NCBI GenBank assembly: GCA_003170275.1
Contig: PNAM01000032.1
Coordinates: forward strand, 226 to 43,557
Length of the DNA: 43,332 nt
Reading direction: 5' to 3'
DNA from: Myxococcales bacterium
Lineage (GTDB): Bacteria > Myxococcota_A > Polyangia > Palsa-1104
A model generated the notes under the pieces. The model made no database searches. It saw nothing but the letters and a program-made list of their open reading frames with translations, and was not told the origin of the DNA. This document shows positions 29,158-37,343 of the stretch, piece after piece (positions within the stretch are counted from its first letter, which is position 1; each line of letters opens with the position of its first letter). The position numbers were made by a program, and so were the translations under genes.

Positions 29158-30677
29158 AGCGCGAGTATAGTCTCGGACTGCGGCGCGCGACCGGGGATCG
29201 CGCTGCAGCCGACGCCGCTGCCGCCGCCCGCGTTGTTCGGCTGGCAGATGTGATCCGTGCCCGCCGCCACGCAGCTATTGCCGCTCGGGCAGCTCGACGC
29301 GTTCGCCGGATCGCAGGTCGCGGTGCAGAAGTGCTGGCTGCCGAGCATCGCGCACAGCCCGCTGTTGCACTGGCTGCCGTCGGTGCAGTTGGCGCCGATC
29401 TCGCCCGGCGCCGGTCCGGTGGTGCCGCCGTCGCCGCTACCGCTGCCGTTGGGCTTGCAGGTGCCGTCCGCCTGGCAGGTCTGGCCCGTGGGGCAGGGCT
29501 GCGCGCAGGTCGGGCCGGTCGAGGTGACGCACATGCCGCTCACGCAATCTTCGCCGGTGTTGCACTCGGCCTTGGTCAGGCACTCGGTGGTCTGCGGCGG
29601 CGCGCCCGCTTGCGCGGTGAAGTTGATGCTCGCCGACTGCAGATTGCCGGCGCTGTCGTACGCCACCGCGGTGAGCTGGTAGGTCCCGGCGCTGGGCGCG
29701 GTGACCGTAGTCTTGAACGGCGCCGAGGTCAGCGACGCGACGGTCTGCCCGCCCGAGGTGATGTCGATCTTGCTGATGGTCCCGCCGGTCTCCGACGCCG
29801 CGATCACGATGTCGAAGGTGAGCGGCACGGTCGAGCCGTCGGTCGGCGTGACCCACTGAACGGTCGGGGTCGGCCCGGTCATCATCATGCCGTTCGACGC
29901 GCCGATGACCATCTTCAACATTGCAGCCGAGTCCTGTTGGGTGGCGCCCTGTCCGGAGCACATGCCAGAACCGTCCTGCTGCAACGTGGACAGCCCGCCG
30001 AAGCCGGTCACCTGTGGGCTGAGCTGCGGGTACATCACGTCGGACGTGTTGGTCGTGTGCCCGAGGCCGTACCCGTGCGCGCTCTCCTGCGCGCAGGTGG
30101 TCGCGATCGCCTTGAGCGACTCGGTGGTCGAGCCGGTGTTGTTGGGCGTGAGCACCAGGGAGAACGCATAGACCACGTTCGACTCTTCCTGATTGCCGCA
30201 ATCGAGCGGCGCGATGCCCGCTGGGCCATTACCGAGACCGAGTGCGTTTAGCAACGGAGCCTTGCCGGGATCGCCGCCGACGAGGCACATCGAGTAGCGA
30301 CCGCTGGTCGGCCGCGTGGTGACGATTTCCGCGTTGAACGGCGCGTAGTATCCCTTCAGATAGCCGGCGATCGCGTTGATGGTGGCGGCGCGGCCCATGC
30401 CGTATGGCGTGTCGTCGAATGCTGGGTACGCGACGTTGGTCTGGGCGATCCACGAGGTGTTGGTGGTCGCGTCGTCGTTGCCGGCGATGAGCGCGACGCC
30501 GTCGAAGTTCATGAAGATCACGTGCGCGCCATTCGGCCCGTCGCCCACGGTGACCGCCTCGCGACGCGCCGCGACCTGACCGGCCGGCGGCAGGAATACG
30601 TCGCCGCCCACCACCGTGCCTCCCGGAGCCTGACAGCCCACAGCGCCGAGCAGTACAGCGAACGCCAGCGTCTTCAT
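29100..30677 (-). CDS. Zincin-like lipoprotein with QExxHxxGxxH and MYXO-CTERM-like tail
   Basis: 525 residues from ATG 30677, chosen because GGAGG sits five bases upstream. The lipoprotein signal is MKTLAFAVLLGAVGC. Residues 197-207 read QESAHGYGLGH, the metzincin motif HExxHxxGxxH with its first His replaced by Gln (codon CAG); DVMYP at 213-217 looks like a Met-turn. An Ig-like domain (VQWVTPTDGSTV to SINFTAQ) follows, then three Cys-rich EGF-like repeats. The end shows a Cys motif (GVGCSAIPG), a TM helix and RRRLRD, the plan of MYXO-CTERM sorting signals. Having both a lipobox and such a tail is odd. Activity is doubtful unless Gln can take part in metal binding, which would be unusual. 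Surface location is likely. Confidence 0.82.
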   Translation of the reverse strand: MKTLAFAVLLGAVGCQAPGGTVVGGDVFLPPAGQVAARREAVTVGDGPNGAHVIFMNFDGVALIAGNDDATTNTSWIAQTNVAYPAFDDTPYGMGRAATINAIAGYLKGYYAPFNAEIVTTRPTSGRYSMCLVGGDPGKAPLLNALGLGNGPAGIAPLDCGNQEESNVVYAFSLVLTPNNTGSTTESLKAIATTCAQESAHGYGLGHTTNTSDVMYPQLSPQVTGFGGLSTLQQDGSGMCSGQGATQQDSAAMLKMVIGASNGMMMTGPTPTVQWVTPTDGSTVPLTFDIVIAASETGGTISKIDITSGGQTVASLTSAPFKTTVTAPSAGTYQLTAVAYDSAGNLQSASINFTAQAGAPPQTTECLTKAECNTGEDCVSGMCVTSTGPTCAQPCPTGQTCQADGTCKPNGSGSGDGGTTGPAPGEIGANCTDGSQCNSGLCAMLGSQHFCTATCDPANASSCPSGNSCVAAGTDHICQPNNAGGGSGVGCSAIPGRAPQSETILALCMLFGLGLLVQLRRRLRD

Positions 30678-30905
30678 CAGGCCTCCAGTTTCCATCTGCG
30701 AGACTTGTTCCTAGCAACCGCCGGACCGTCGTTCCTGTGGTCTTTCGCCCCCACGTCAACCAACGAAATTAACTACGGATTCGTCGAATGCGCACAGCCT
30801 TTAGCAGGCCACTGGAGACTGGGCCCCCGCGGCGCGCCGCCGCGCGATTGGGGCGGTCCGCCACGGCATGTCCGGGGGCCACCTTTTGGTAGGGAGGCCC
30901 ACCTT
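30678..30905. other. Non-coding gap between two minus-strand lipoprotein genes
   Basis: This gap must hold the promoter of the QExxH lipoprotein. On the minus strand the left part contains GGGCctcccTACCAAAAGGTgGCCC (written without the exact loop pairing), a hairpin with a ACC-AAAA-GGT tip that could end transcription of the gene at 30906-32069, but no T-run follows it. Nothing else was recognised. Confidence 0.4.
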
Positions 30906-32069
30906 TCACTCGACCTTCAGGTAGGTGAGGCCGTTGCGCGACAAGTATACCAGTCGCGGACGCGGCTCGGGCAGCGCGGTGAGGATGAATTGGTTGGCCG
31001 CGGCGCCGGGCGCGATCGGCGCCGGGCGAAAGTCCGCCGCCGCGTCGACCACGCCGACGGCGAGCTCGCCCAACCCGTTCGGCAGCCCGCGCGTCTCGAG
31101 CCCGATCGTACACGCGCCGGGCGCCGGACCGCAGGCGAGCTTCGTCACCCGCAAGGCCGCGCCGTCGGTGAGCTCGGTCCAGCCGCCCACCGGCGGAAGG
31201 CTGGCGGTCAGCTTCGCGAGCGCCTCCAGCTTGGCGTGCGCCCACGCCTCCTCGAGCCCCTTGAGCCGGGCCAGCCGCTCCTGCATGAGCGGGTGCTCCC
31301 AGCCGATGAACCCGGCCGGGTAGCGAAACGTCTCTCCGCCGTAGTTGCCCTTCACCCACGAGATCCCGGCCGGCGTGTCGATGCCCCAGTTGATCGCGTG
31401 CGGGTCGGGCTCGGCGCGAATGCGATCGAGCGCCAGGTCGAGCGAGCGCAGGCGCGGCTTGGCGCCCTCGATCGCCTGCGCCTCGCTCATCGTGCGGCAC
31501 TCCACGTCCAGGTAGTCGATCGCGTCTTTCGTATACTTCAAGTGAATTGGGAAAGTGCCGTCGAACGTAATGACTACAAAGCCAATTTCAGTCTTGCTCG
31601 AGACGTCTCGATCCCACGCGCGCAGCCCGATCACGTCGCCGCGGGCGAGCGTCACGCGCGGCACCGAGACGTACATGCGCCAGTGATCTTCCGGCCCCCA
31701 CAGCCGCACCGGCGGCGCGTGGCCGAGGCTGAGCTCGAACAGCAGGTCGGGACCGAAGAAGCCGTCCCACTGCACCTGATCGGTCACCTGCGCGTGGCAC
31801 AGGAGCAGGGCGTTCTCGATCCGCTCGACCGCCAGCGGCGCCTCGAGCGTCTTCCACAGCTTGGCGCCATCGGGCACCTTGGGCGCGCGCCGCTCCTGCG
31901 GCAGGCAAAAATCGGGCGTCAGCGCGAGCGTCTCGCCCCACGGCCCGATCGTCGGCGGCGCAGCCGGCGCGGCCGCGACCACCGGCGGCTTCGGCGCAGG
32001 CGTCTGCTCCTTTTCCCGCGGGCAGGCCGCGAGCCCGAGCAGCAACAGCAGCGACGCGCGAAGGCCCAT
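30906..32069 (-). CDS. Hypothetical lipoprotein with possible C2-like domain
   Basis: 387 residues. MGLRASLLLLLGLAAC is a good lipoprotein signal (LAAC), followed by a Pro/Ala linker. The part at about 90-175 (WRMYVSVPRVTLARGDVIGLRAWDRDV, then GFVVITFDG) has the strand order and WDRD turn of C2-type beta-sandwiches; this is a weak match. The rest shows many Trp, Arg and Leu-rich helices (LARLKGLEEAWAHAKLEAL) and a final beta-rich region. No enzyme motif. The ATG overlaps the upstream release factor-like stop by one base (TGATG), so the two are co-translated despite unrelated products. Function unknown. Confidence 0.8.
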   Translation of the reverse strand: MGLRASLLLLLGLAACPREKEQTPAPKPPVVAAAPAAPPTIGPWGETLALTPDFCLPQERRAPKVPDGAKLWKTLEAPLAVERIENALLLCHAQVTDQVQWDGFFGPDLLFELSLGHAPPVRLWGPEDHWRMYVSVPRVTLARGDVIGLRAWDRDVSSKTEIGFVVITFDGTFPIHLKYTKDAIDYLDVECRTMSEAQAIEGAKPRLRSLDLALDRIRAEPDPHAINWGIDTPAGISWVKGNYGGETFRYPAGFIGWEHPLMQERLARLKGLEEAWAHAKLEALAKLTASLPPVGGWTELTDGAALRVTKLACGPAPGACTIGLETRGLPNGLGELAVGVVDAAADFRPAPIAPGAAANQFILTALPEPRPRLVYLSRNGLTYLKVE

Positions 32070-32431
32070 CAGTCATCCCGCACCGGCCGGCGCGCCGACT
32101 TGATCTTCTTGTCGCGCCCCTTTTGCTGCAGCCGGCGCTCCTTGGAGCCGCGCGTCGGCCGGGTGGGACGGCGCGGCTTGTCGACGTGGTTGAGCGCGCG
32201 CAGCCGCAGGACCAGCCGCTCGAACGCCGCCTGACGGTTGGCCTCCAGGCTGCGCCGTTCGGTGGCGGTGATGATCACGCCGCTCGGCGCGTGGTACAGC
32301 CGCACCGCGTTTTGCGTCTTGTTGCGGTGCTGTCCGCCCGGCCCGCCGCCCGTGAACACCTCGTAGCGGGTCTCCGCTTCGAGCGTGCGCTCATCGGTCG
32401 AGTAGGGCGGCGGCCGCTCCGGGGCAGGCAT
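32069..32431 (-). CDS. MTRFR/ArfB-type peptide chain release factor-like protein
   Basis: 120 residues from ATG 32431 (upstream GTG 32470 possible). GGGPGGQHRNKTQNAVRLYH carries the catalytic GGQ of class-I release factors, followed by HAPSGVIITATERRSLEANR, the usual second half of the domain. Codon-recognition domains are missing. The tail is strongly basic (SKERRLQQKGRDKKIKSARR), as in ArfB and mitochondrial MTRFR/C12orf65, which use it to enter an empty or obstructed ribosome and hydrolyse peptidyl-tRNA. A ribosome-rescue role is therefore likely. The start lies in GCATGC, 28 bp from the divergent 2TM gene. It is coupled to the downstream lipoprotein gene by a TGATG overlap. Confidence 0.88.
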   Translation of the reverse strand: MPAPERPPPYSTDERTLEAETRYEVFTGGGPGGQHRNKTQNAVRLYHAPSGVIITATERRSLEANRQAAFERLVLRLRALNHVDKPRRPTRPTRGSKERRLQQKGRDKKIKSARRPVRDD

Positions 32432-32459
32432 GCAGAGAGGATATGCTAGGCTGCCGCCG

Positions 32460-32696
32460 ATGGCACGCATCGGCCCTTCGCGCGCGTTTCAGAAGCGCGA
32501 CTTCCATCGCCGCGCGCTGTCGCTGCACTTCGTCGGTTGGCTGTTGGTGCTGGTGGCGGCGTTCGCGGTCAATCGCCACTACACGCCGGAGGTCTTCTGG
32601 ATGCAGTGGGTGGCGTTGGCGGCCGGGATTGTGCTGGCGGTGCACGGCGCGATCTTCGCGCGCTCCACGCTCTCGACGATGGGCGGCGGGGACTAG
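32460..32696 (+). CDS. 2TM-domain small membrane protein
   Basis: 78 residues from ATG 32460; ATG 32430 would add ten residues. The sequence SRAFQKRDFHRRALSLHFVGWLLVL contains the first helix and EVFWMQWVALAAGIVLAVHGAIF the second, the layout of the 2TM domain (PF13239), which occurs alone or in front of bacterial LytTR histidine kinases. No kinase is attached. Tail to tail with the copper monooxygenase gene: both stops lie in CTAG at 32693-32696. Function unknown. Confidence 0.75.
   Translation: MARIGPSRAFQKRDFHRRALSLHFVGWLLVLVAAFAVNRHYTPEVFWMQWVALAAGIVLAVHGAIFARSTLSTMGGGD
32693..32696. other. Second CTAG overlap of convergent stop codons
   Basis: The 2TM gene ends TAG at 32694-32696 and the monooxygenase gene ends TAG reading 32695-32693. 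The palindrome CTAG serves both strands, as at 6666-6669. Confidence 0.9.
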
Positions 32697-33763
32697 TTCG
32701 CCCAGCAGTCCGTTGTGCTGATGAAGCGGCCCACCGACGGGAAGTAGTAGGCCCAGATGAAGCACATCTCGTTGGTCGCGGCCGACTCCCCGAAGTACAG
32801 CGTCTTGTTGCTGGGATTGTTGGTCATGTTGTTGTCGTAGCTGCACTGCCACTGGAGGCCCTCGCCAGGACCAAACGAGAGCAGGTTGTTGTCGGTGTAG
32901 CTCTGCAGCGGCGGGTTGTCCCACGATGGGTTGTCGAACAGCGGCGCGGCGGGGTTGGGGTCGGTGTTGGCTGCTGACTTCCACACCTTGACGTCGGTGC
33001 CGCGCGAGTGCTCGTGCGAGGTGAAGGCGAACACCTTCAGCTTGGTGAAGTCGACGTTGCCGCCGCCGTTGTAGAAGCCGGCCGGCAGCGTGCTCTGGCC
33101 GACCGGCACGCCCTGGAACGGCTTGGTCAACGACTTGACGCTGCCGCACATCATGATGTCCGCGGCCTGGTAGGTCACGCCCGTCGGACCGGGCGAGAAC
33201 TGCACCGACCCCATGCCCATGACCGCGTTCGGCGAAGAGTTGAGGTAGTGCGCTTCGAGCCGCACGAACGAGCCGGCGGTGAGGTGATAGGCCACCGCGG
33301 TCGGCAGCTGCATCGTCGACGAGGCCGACTCGGCGATGAAGATCGGCGCCTCGCCCTTTTGCACGCCGTCGAACGAGCTGCACGCTGTGGGCGCCGCCTC
33401 GGCCGTCGCCGCTGAACGATAGACGATCAAATGGTGGCTGCCTGGCGCGAGCGTGGTCTGGATGCGCACCACGTCCACGTCCGTGCTGATCGGCAGCTTG
33501 ACGATCGAGCACATCGTGAGCTCTTGACCCGCAGCCAGCGCGAACGGTCCGATGCTCACGCTGAAGGTGCCCGGCGCGACGGCCATGTCACCGCCGCCGC
33601 CACCGCCACCGTCGCCACCACCGCCGCCACCGCCACCGTCGCCACCACCGCCGCCGCCGTCGCCGCCGCCTCCACCACCGTCGCCGCCGGTTCCGGCGTT
33701 GTTACCGCAAGCTGCGCCCGACGAGAGTACCGCGAGCAAAAGGAGACGGAGACCGTAACGCAT
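32693..33763 (-). CDS. Type II copper, PHM/DBM-like monooxygenase lipoprotein
   Basis: 356 residues from ATG 33763, with GGAGG (33770-33774) six bases upstream. Signal with Cys19, then a 40-residue Gly/Asp linker. All six copper ligands of the peptidylglycine monooxygenase fold can be placed in order: CuH site H110-H111 (GSHHLIVYR) and H172 (EAHYLN); CuM site H250-x-H252 (SHEHSRG) and Met333 (NEMCFIW). Disulfide Cys are present. Family members hydroxylate a substrate C-H bond with O2 and ascorbate-type electrons; bacterial substrates are unknown. The enzyme would act on the cell surface or in the periplasm. Expressed divergently from the TPR-CNBD gene, 121 bp apart. Confidence 0.85.
   Translation of the reverse strand: MRYGLRLLLLAVLSSGAACGNNAGTGGDGGGGGGDGGGGGGDGGGGGGGGDGGGGGGGDMAVAPGTFSVSIGPFALAAGQELTMCSIVKLPISTDVDVVRIQTTLAPGSHHLIVYRSAATAEAAPTACSSFDGVQKGEAPIFIAESASSTMQLPTAVAYHLTAGSFVRLEAHYLNSSPNAVMGMGSVQFSPGPTGVTYQAADIMMCGSVKSLTKPFQGVPVGQSTLPAGFYNGGGNVDFTKLKVFAFTSHEHSRGTDVKVWKSAANTDPNPAAPLFDNPSWDNPPLQSYTDNNLLSFGPGEGLQWQCSYDNNMTNNPSNKTLYFGESAATNEMCFIWAYYFPSVGRFISTTDCWAN
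33591..33690 (-). repeat. Gly/Asp-rich low-complexity coding repeat
   Basis: About 100 bp made of CCGCCGCCA-type triplets (plus strand) encode runs of five to eight Gly separated by single Asp in the linker of the monooxygenase lipoprotein. The unit count is likely to vary by slippage, and it forms a flexible tether between lipid anchor and enzyme. Confidence 0.85.
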
Positions 33764-33884
33764 CGTGTTCCTCCAAACCCCCGGCACATAGTAGCCGACG
33801 TTTATCAGTCACGCGAGCCGCAAGGTGGGGACAACCCCCCCAATCCTTTCCTGCCGGCGCCGACTCTGGTACGGTTCCAGAGGG

Positions 33885-35762
33885 ATGGCCAAGACCCCCG
33901 ATCTGCGCTCGATCAAGGACAAAGCCGCCAAGGCGATCGAGAAGCGCAACTACGCCAAGGCTGCGGAGTTGTACTTGGAGATCGCCCAGCACGAGGACGA
34001 TCCCGACTGGCGCCAGCGAGCCGGCGAGGCCCTGCGCAAGGCCAACAAGAACCCGGAGGCGGCGGAGCAATTCACCATGGCCGCCGAGGGTTATGCGCGC
34101 GACGGCTTCCTGCTCAAGGCGATCGCGGTGTGCAAGGTGGTCCTACAAATTGATCCTCGTCACACCGCGACCCAGAGCATGCTCGCCGGGCTGTACGCGC
34201 AACGAGACGGCTCTACGCGACTCGCGAACGGCGAAGTGGCGTTGGTCACCGACTCGATGCGCCGGCGACCCGAGCCGGTTCAGGCGACGCCGACGCCGCC
34301 GCTGCTTCCGCAGCAGAAGGTCGCGCCCGTTCCGACGCCGATGGAGGAGCTGGCCAGCCCGCCGGCGCCCCGCCCGGCGCGCGAGCACCTCGACGCCTTG
34401 CCGGTCTCGTCGCGGCCGCGCGTCGATGATCTGGCGATGGACACGGTCTCGCTGTCCGACGCGCCGGGCACGCCGGCGGGGCCGCTCGACGCGCTGCCGC
34501 TCGCGAACATGCTCAACAGCCGTCGCAGCCAACAGTTTCCTGCGGTCAAACCCGGGCAGTATGGCGGCAATCTCGACGGTGCGGCCTACGAGATCTCGCT
34601 CGACGAAGGCGACCTGCACGACGCCTTCAACGCTGAGCCCGAGGGTCCGCAGCTCGAAGCGCTGCCGCTCGCGCGCGACGAATCGGCGCCAATCGAGATC
34701 AGCATGGAGGCCGAGCCGACCCGCCCACCGTCGCCGCTGCCCGCCGACGAGCTCGATTTCTCCGACGTGATGGACGAGCCGCGCCGCCCGGCGCCCGCGC
34801 CGATTCCCGTCGCACAGCCGCCGCGCGCGGCGCCGCCGCCACCGCCGCGCGTGGTGGTGCCGCCACCGCCGCGCGTGGTGGTGCCGCCGCCGCCGCCCGT
34901 GGACGAGCTCGATTTCTCGTCGGTGATGGAAGAAGCGGTTACCGCGCCAAGGGCCGCGCCGCCGCTGCCGCGCATCCCACTATTCTCCTCGCTCACCGCT
35001 GCCGAGCTGATGCAGGTCATCCAGGGCGTCGAGGTGCGCGAGTTCGCGGCCGGCGAGACCATCGTCAAGCAGGGCGACCGCGGCGTGGCGCTGTACGTGA
35101 TCGTGCGCGGTCAGGTCGAGGTGGTGCTCGAGGGCCCGCCGCGCCGCGAGGTGGCGACGCTCACCGAGGGCGCGTTCTTCGGCGAGCTCGCGCTGCTCAC
35201 CGATTTCCCGCGCTCGGCCACCGTGATCGCGCAGGAAGACACGCAGGTGCTCGAGATCTCGCGCGAGCTGATCGCCAGTGTGATCGCCGACTCGCCCGAG
35301 GTCCTCAAGGTCCTGCTCCGTTTCTTCCGCGATCGCATGCTCGACCGGATGCTCTCGAGCTCCCAGGTGTTCTCGAAGTTCAGCCCCGAAGACGCGCGCG
35401 CGATCGTGCAGCGCTTCAAGTTCCTCGAGCTCGATCCGCGCATGCGCGTGGTGAGCGAGGGCGAGCGGGCCCCGGGCCTGTTCCTGCTCTTGTGCGGCGA
35501 GGCCTACGTGGTGCAGGGCCACAAGAAGATCGCGCAGATCGTTCCAGGCGACATGTTCGGCGAGATGTCGCTCCTGAACCGCGGGCCGGCGATGGCGAGC
35601 ATCGACACCGAGACCAAGTGCTGGGTGCTCGAGCTGGTGCGCCAGGACTTCCAGGAGATCATGCTGACCTATCCGCAGCTCCTCGAGTTCGTGAGCGATC
35701 TCGCCGACCAGCGGCGCGCGAGCAACATCCAGGGCCCGGACGATCGCGTAGAATTCCTCTAG
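33885..35762 (+). CDS. TPR protein with two cyclic nucleotide-binding domains
   Basis: 625 residues from ATG 33885. An N-terminal TPR-like part (10-95; KRNYAKAAELYLEIAQHEDD) is followed by a long Pro/Ala linker with PPPPRVVV repeats and two copies of DELDFSxVM(D/E)E (about 287-298 and 339-350). CNBD1 (about 363-485) has an intact phosphate-binding cassette, FGELALLTDFPRSATV, with the Arg that binds the cyclic phosphate. CNBD2 (about 494-620) reads FGEMSLLNRGPAMAS and lacks that Arg, so it probably does not bind. No DNA-binding or catalytic domain is seen. A scaffold that changes partner binding with cAMP, cGMP or a related ligand fits best. It lies two bases before msrP, so shared transcription is likely. 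Confidence 0.9.
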   Translation: MAKTPDLRSIKDKAAKAIEKRNYAKAAELYLEIAQHEDDPDWRQRAGEALRKANKNPEAAEQFTMAAEGYARDGFLLKAIAVCKVVLQIDPRHTATQSMLAGLYAQRDGSTRLANGEVALVTDSMRRRPEPVQATPTPPLLPQQKVAPVPTPMEELASPPAPRPAREHLDALPVSSRPRVDDLAMDTVSLSDAPGTPAGPLDALPLANMLNSRRSQQFPAVKPGQYGGNLDGAAYEISLDEGDLHDAFNAEPEGPQLEALPLARDESAPIEISMEAEPTRPPSPLPADELDFSDVMDEPRRPAPAPIPVAQPPRAAPPPPPRVVVPPPPRVVVPPPPPVDELDFSSVMEEAVTAPRAAPPLPRIPLFSSLTAAELMQVIQGVEVREFAAGETIVKQGDRGVALYVIVRGQVEVVLEGPPRREVATLTEGAFFGELALLTDFPRSATVIAQEDTQVLEISRELIASVIADSPEVLKVLLRFFRDRMLDRMLSSSQVFSKFSPEDARAIVQRFKFLELDPRMRVVSEGERAPGLFLLLCGEAYVVQGHKKIAQIVPGDMFGEMSLLNRGPAMASIDTETKCWVLELVRQDFQEIMLTYPQLLEFVSDLADQRRASNIQGPDDRVEFL

Positions 35763-35764
35763 CC

Positions 35765-36727
35765 ATGTCGATTCGGATTCGTCCGCGCTGGTACCTGCCC
35801 GAACGCGAGGTCACGCCCGAGTCGCAGTACCTCGGTCGTCGCGACTTCCTCAAGGGAGTGGGCGCCGGGCTGTTGTCGGTCGGCGCGGCGTCCGCCGGTC
35901 TGCTCGGCTGCATGCGCTCCGGTTATACCGCGGCGCCGCCGACGCATCTGTTGACCGGTGGGGCCAGGCGCAACCCGAAGTACACGCTCGATCGGCCGCT
36001 CACCGACGAGAAGGTGGCCGCCACCTACAACAACTACTACGAGTTCACCACCGACAAGGAAGGGGTCGCCGACGCGGCCAAGGACTTCAAGACGCTGCCC
36101 TGGTCGATCGAGGTGGGCGGCCTGTGCGCCAAGCCGCGCAAATGGGACCTCACCGAGCTGGTCAAGGCGATGCCCATCGAAGAGCGCGTGTACCGGCACC
36201 GCTGCGTGGAGGCCTGGTCGATGGCAGTGCCGTGGACCGGCTTCCAGCTCTCGCACCTGCTCAAGTTGGCCGAGCCGCAATCGACCGCGCGGTTCGTTCG
36301 CCTGGTCAGCGTCGATCGCCCCAACGAGATGATCGGGATGCGCGAGCAGAAGTGGTACCCGTGGCCCTACTTCGAGGGCCTCCGGTTGGACGAGGCGATG
36401 AACGAGCTCGCGTTCCTGGTCACCGGCATCTACGGGCACGACCTGCCGCCGCAGCACGGCGCGCCCCTGCGGCTCGCGATGCCCTGGAAGTACGGCTACA
36501 AGAGCCCGAAGGCGATCGTGAAGATCGAGCTCTCCGCGACGCAGCCGCCGACGTTCTGGAATTCGCTGTCGGCCGCCGAGTATGGTTTCGAATCGAACGT
36601 GGACCCGAAGAAGCCGCACCCGCGCTGGTCGCAAGCCCACGAGCGGGTGATTGGTTCGGGCGAGCGGCGCGCCACGCTCCTATATAATGGATACGCGGAG
36701 TACGTGGCCTCGCTCTACAAGGGCTGA
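35765..36727 (+). CDS. msrP: MsrP/YedY-type molybdopterin methionine sulfoxide reductase, Tat lipoprotein-like
   Basis: 320 residues, close to E. coli MsrP (334). The Tat motif RRDFLKG (residues 25-31) is followed by a hydrophobic stretch ending LLGC with Cys49, a good lipobox that E. coli MsrP lacks. The molybdenum ligand is Cys147 in YRHRCVEAWSMAVPW. Further family blocks are EGLRLDEAMNEL, YGHDLPPQHGAP, MPWKYGYKSPKAIV, HPRWSQAHERVIGSG and the end GYAEYVASLYKG. MsrP repairs methionine sulfoxide in periplasmic proteins with electrons from the membrane heme protein MsrQ. No msrQ lies next to it, so the electron donor is elsewhere or different. It is followed after 2 bp by a small gene. Confidence 0.95.
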   Translation: MSIRIRPRWYLPEREVTPESQYLGRRDFLKGVGAGLLSVGAASAGLLGCMRSGYTAAPPTHLLTGGARRNPKYTLDRPLTDEKVAATYNNYYEFTTDKEGVADAAKDFKTLPWSIEVGGLCAKPRKWDLTELVKAMPIEERVYRHRCVEAWSMAVPWTGFQLSHLLKLAEPQSTARFVRLVSVDRPNEMIGMREQKWYPWPYFEGLRLDEAMNELAFLVTGIYGHDLPPQHGAPLRLAMPWKYGYKSPKAIVKIELSATQPPTFWNSLSAAEYGFESNVDPKKPHPRWSQAHERVIGSGERRATLLYNGYAEYVASLYKG

Positions 36728-36729
36728 CG

Positions 36730-37107
36730 ATGGGACTGTTCTCCAAGATCTTCGGCGGAAAATCGGATCCGGCGCCACCGGCCGCGGACCCGGCGGTGGT
36801 CGCGGACGCGCCCGATCACCCGGATGTCGCCGTGATCCTGCGTCGCGGAATGAACGTTCCTTCCGCGGAGTACCTCGAGCAGGTCGTGGCGCGCGCGTTT
36901 CCCGAAGGCCTGCCCGCGTCGGTGCCACGCGTCGGGCTCTCGCAGCCGACCTGGTTCAAGACCGAGGAGGTCGCCGACGCGATCGCCGCCAGCGCGGTCG
37001 AAACCTTCGGCAAGAAGTACAACCTCGAGGAGCCGAGCTCGCGGCGCCGCGTGATCGAGGGCCCCGACGGCTGCCCGAACCTGTTGGTCGAGCTGCGCCG
37101 CGGTTGA
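36730..37107 (+). CDS. Conserved-looking hypothetical cytosolic protein
   Basis: 125 residues starting 2 bp after msrP (TGACG-ATG). The N-terminus MGLFSKIFGGKSDP is an amphipathic peptide followed by a Pro/Ala/Asp linker; the body (DVAVILRRGMNVPSAEYLEQV to CPNLLVELRRG) is a mixed alpha/beta fold. No signal peptide, metal motif or known domain was recognised. Position suggests co-transcription with the CNBD and msrP genes, but no link in function can be drawn. Confidence 0.75.
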   Translation: MGLFSKIFGGKSDPAPPAADPAVVADAPDHPDVAVILRRGMNVPSAEYLEQVVARAFPEGLPASVPRVGLSQPTWFKTEEVADAIAASAVETFGKKYNLEEPSSRRRVIEGPDGCPNLLVELRRG

Positions 37108-37228
37108 TCTGCAGAGTCTCTGTCCTGCCACGCGACACCACCTTCAACCGTCCTGTGCGAAGACACGCGCACGCCAAGCGCGCGAAACTCTGTGGTCACC
37201 CGACCCGCAGCAACAGGCTACCCACTCG

Positions 37229-37291
37229 TTATCCACAATTCATGTAGCGACTCACAGCACATCACAGAGGAGCCCACAGGGTTTTCCACAG
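37229..37291 (+). promoter_or_regulatory. Phased CACAG array with DnaA-box-like 9-mers, upstream of structured RNA copy 1
   Basis: TTATCCACA at 37229-37237 is a perfect DnaA-box consensus, and TTTTCCACA (37282-37290) differs at one position. Four CACAG motifs begin at 37253, 37263, 37275 and 37287 (spacing 10, 12, 12), on one helix face or nearly so. The same spacing is found before copy 2. The last motif lies 72 bp before the strongly conserved RNA core. It may be a binding array for an activator or DnaA; a promoter was not located. Confidence 0.55.
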
Positions 37292-37343
37292 GGATAACTG
37301 TCGAGAAAGATACGATCTCGACGAAGATCGGCGCTTTGATCCG

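Noticed and set aside
37229..37291. Chromosomal replication origin
   Set aside because: DnaA-like boxes occur, but there is no dnaA, dnaN, gyrB, rpmH or parAB nearby and no clear AT-rich unwinding region. Kept only as a finding.
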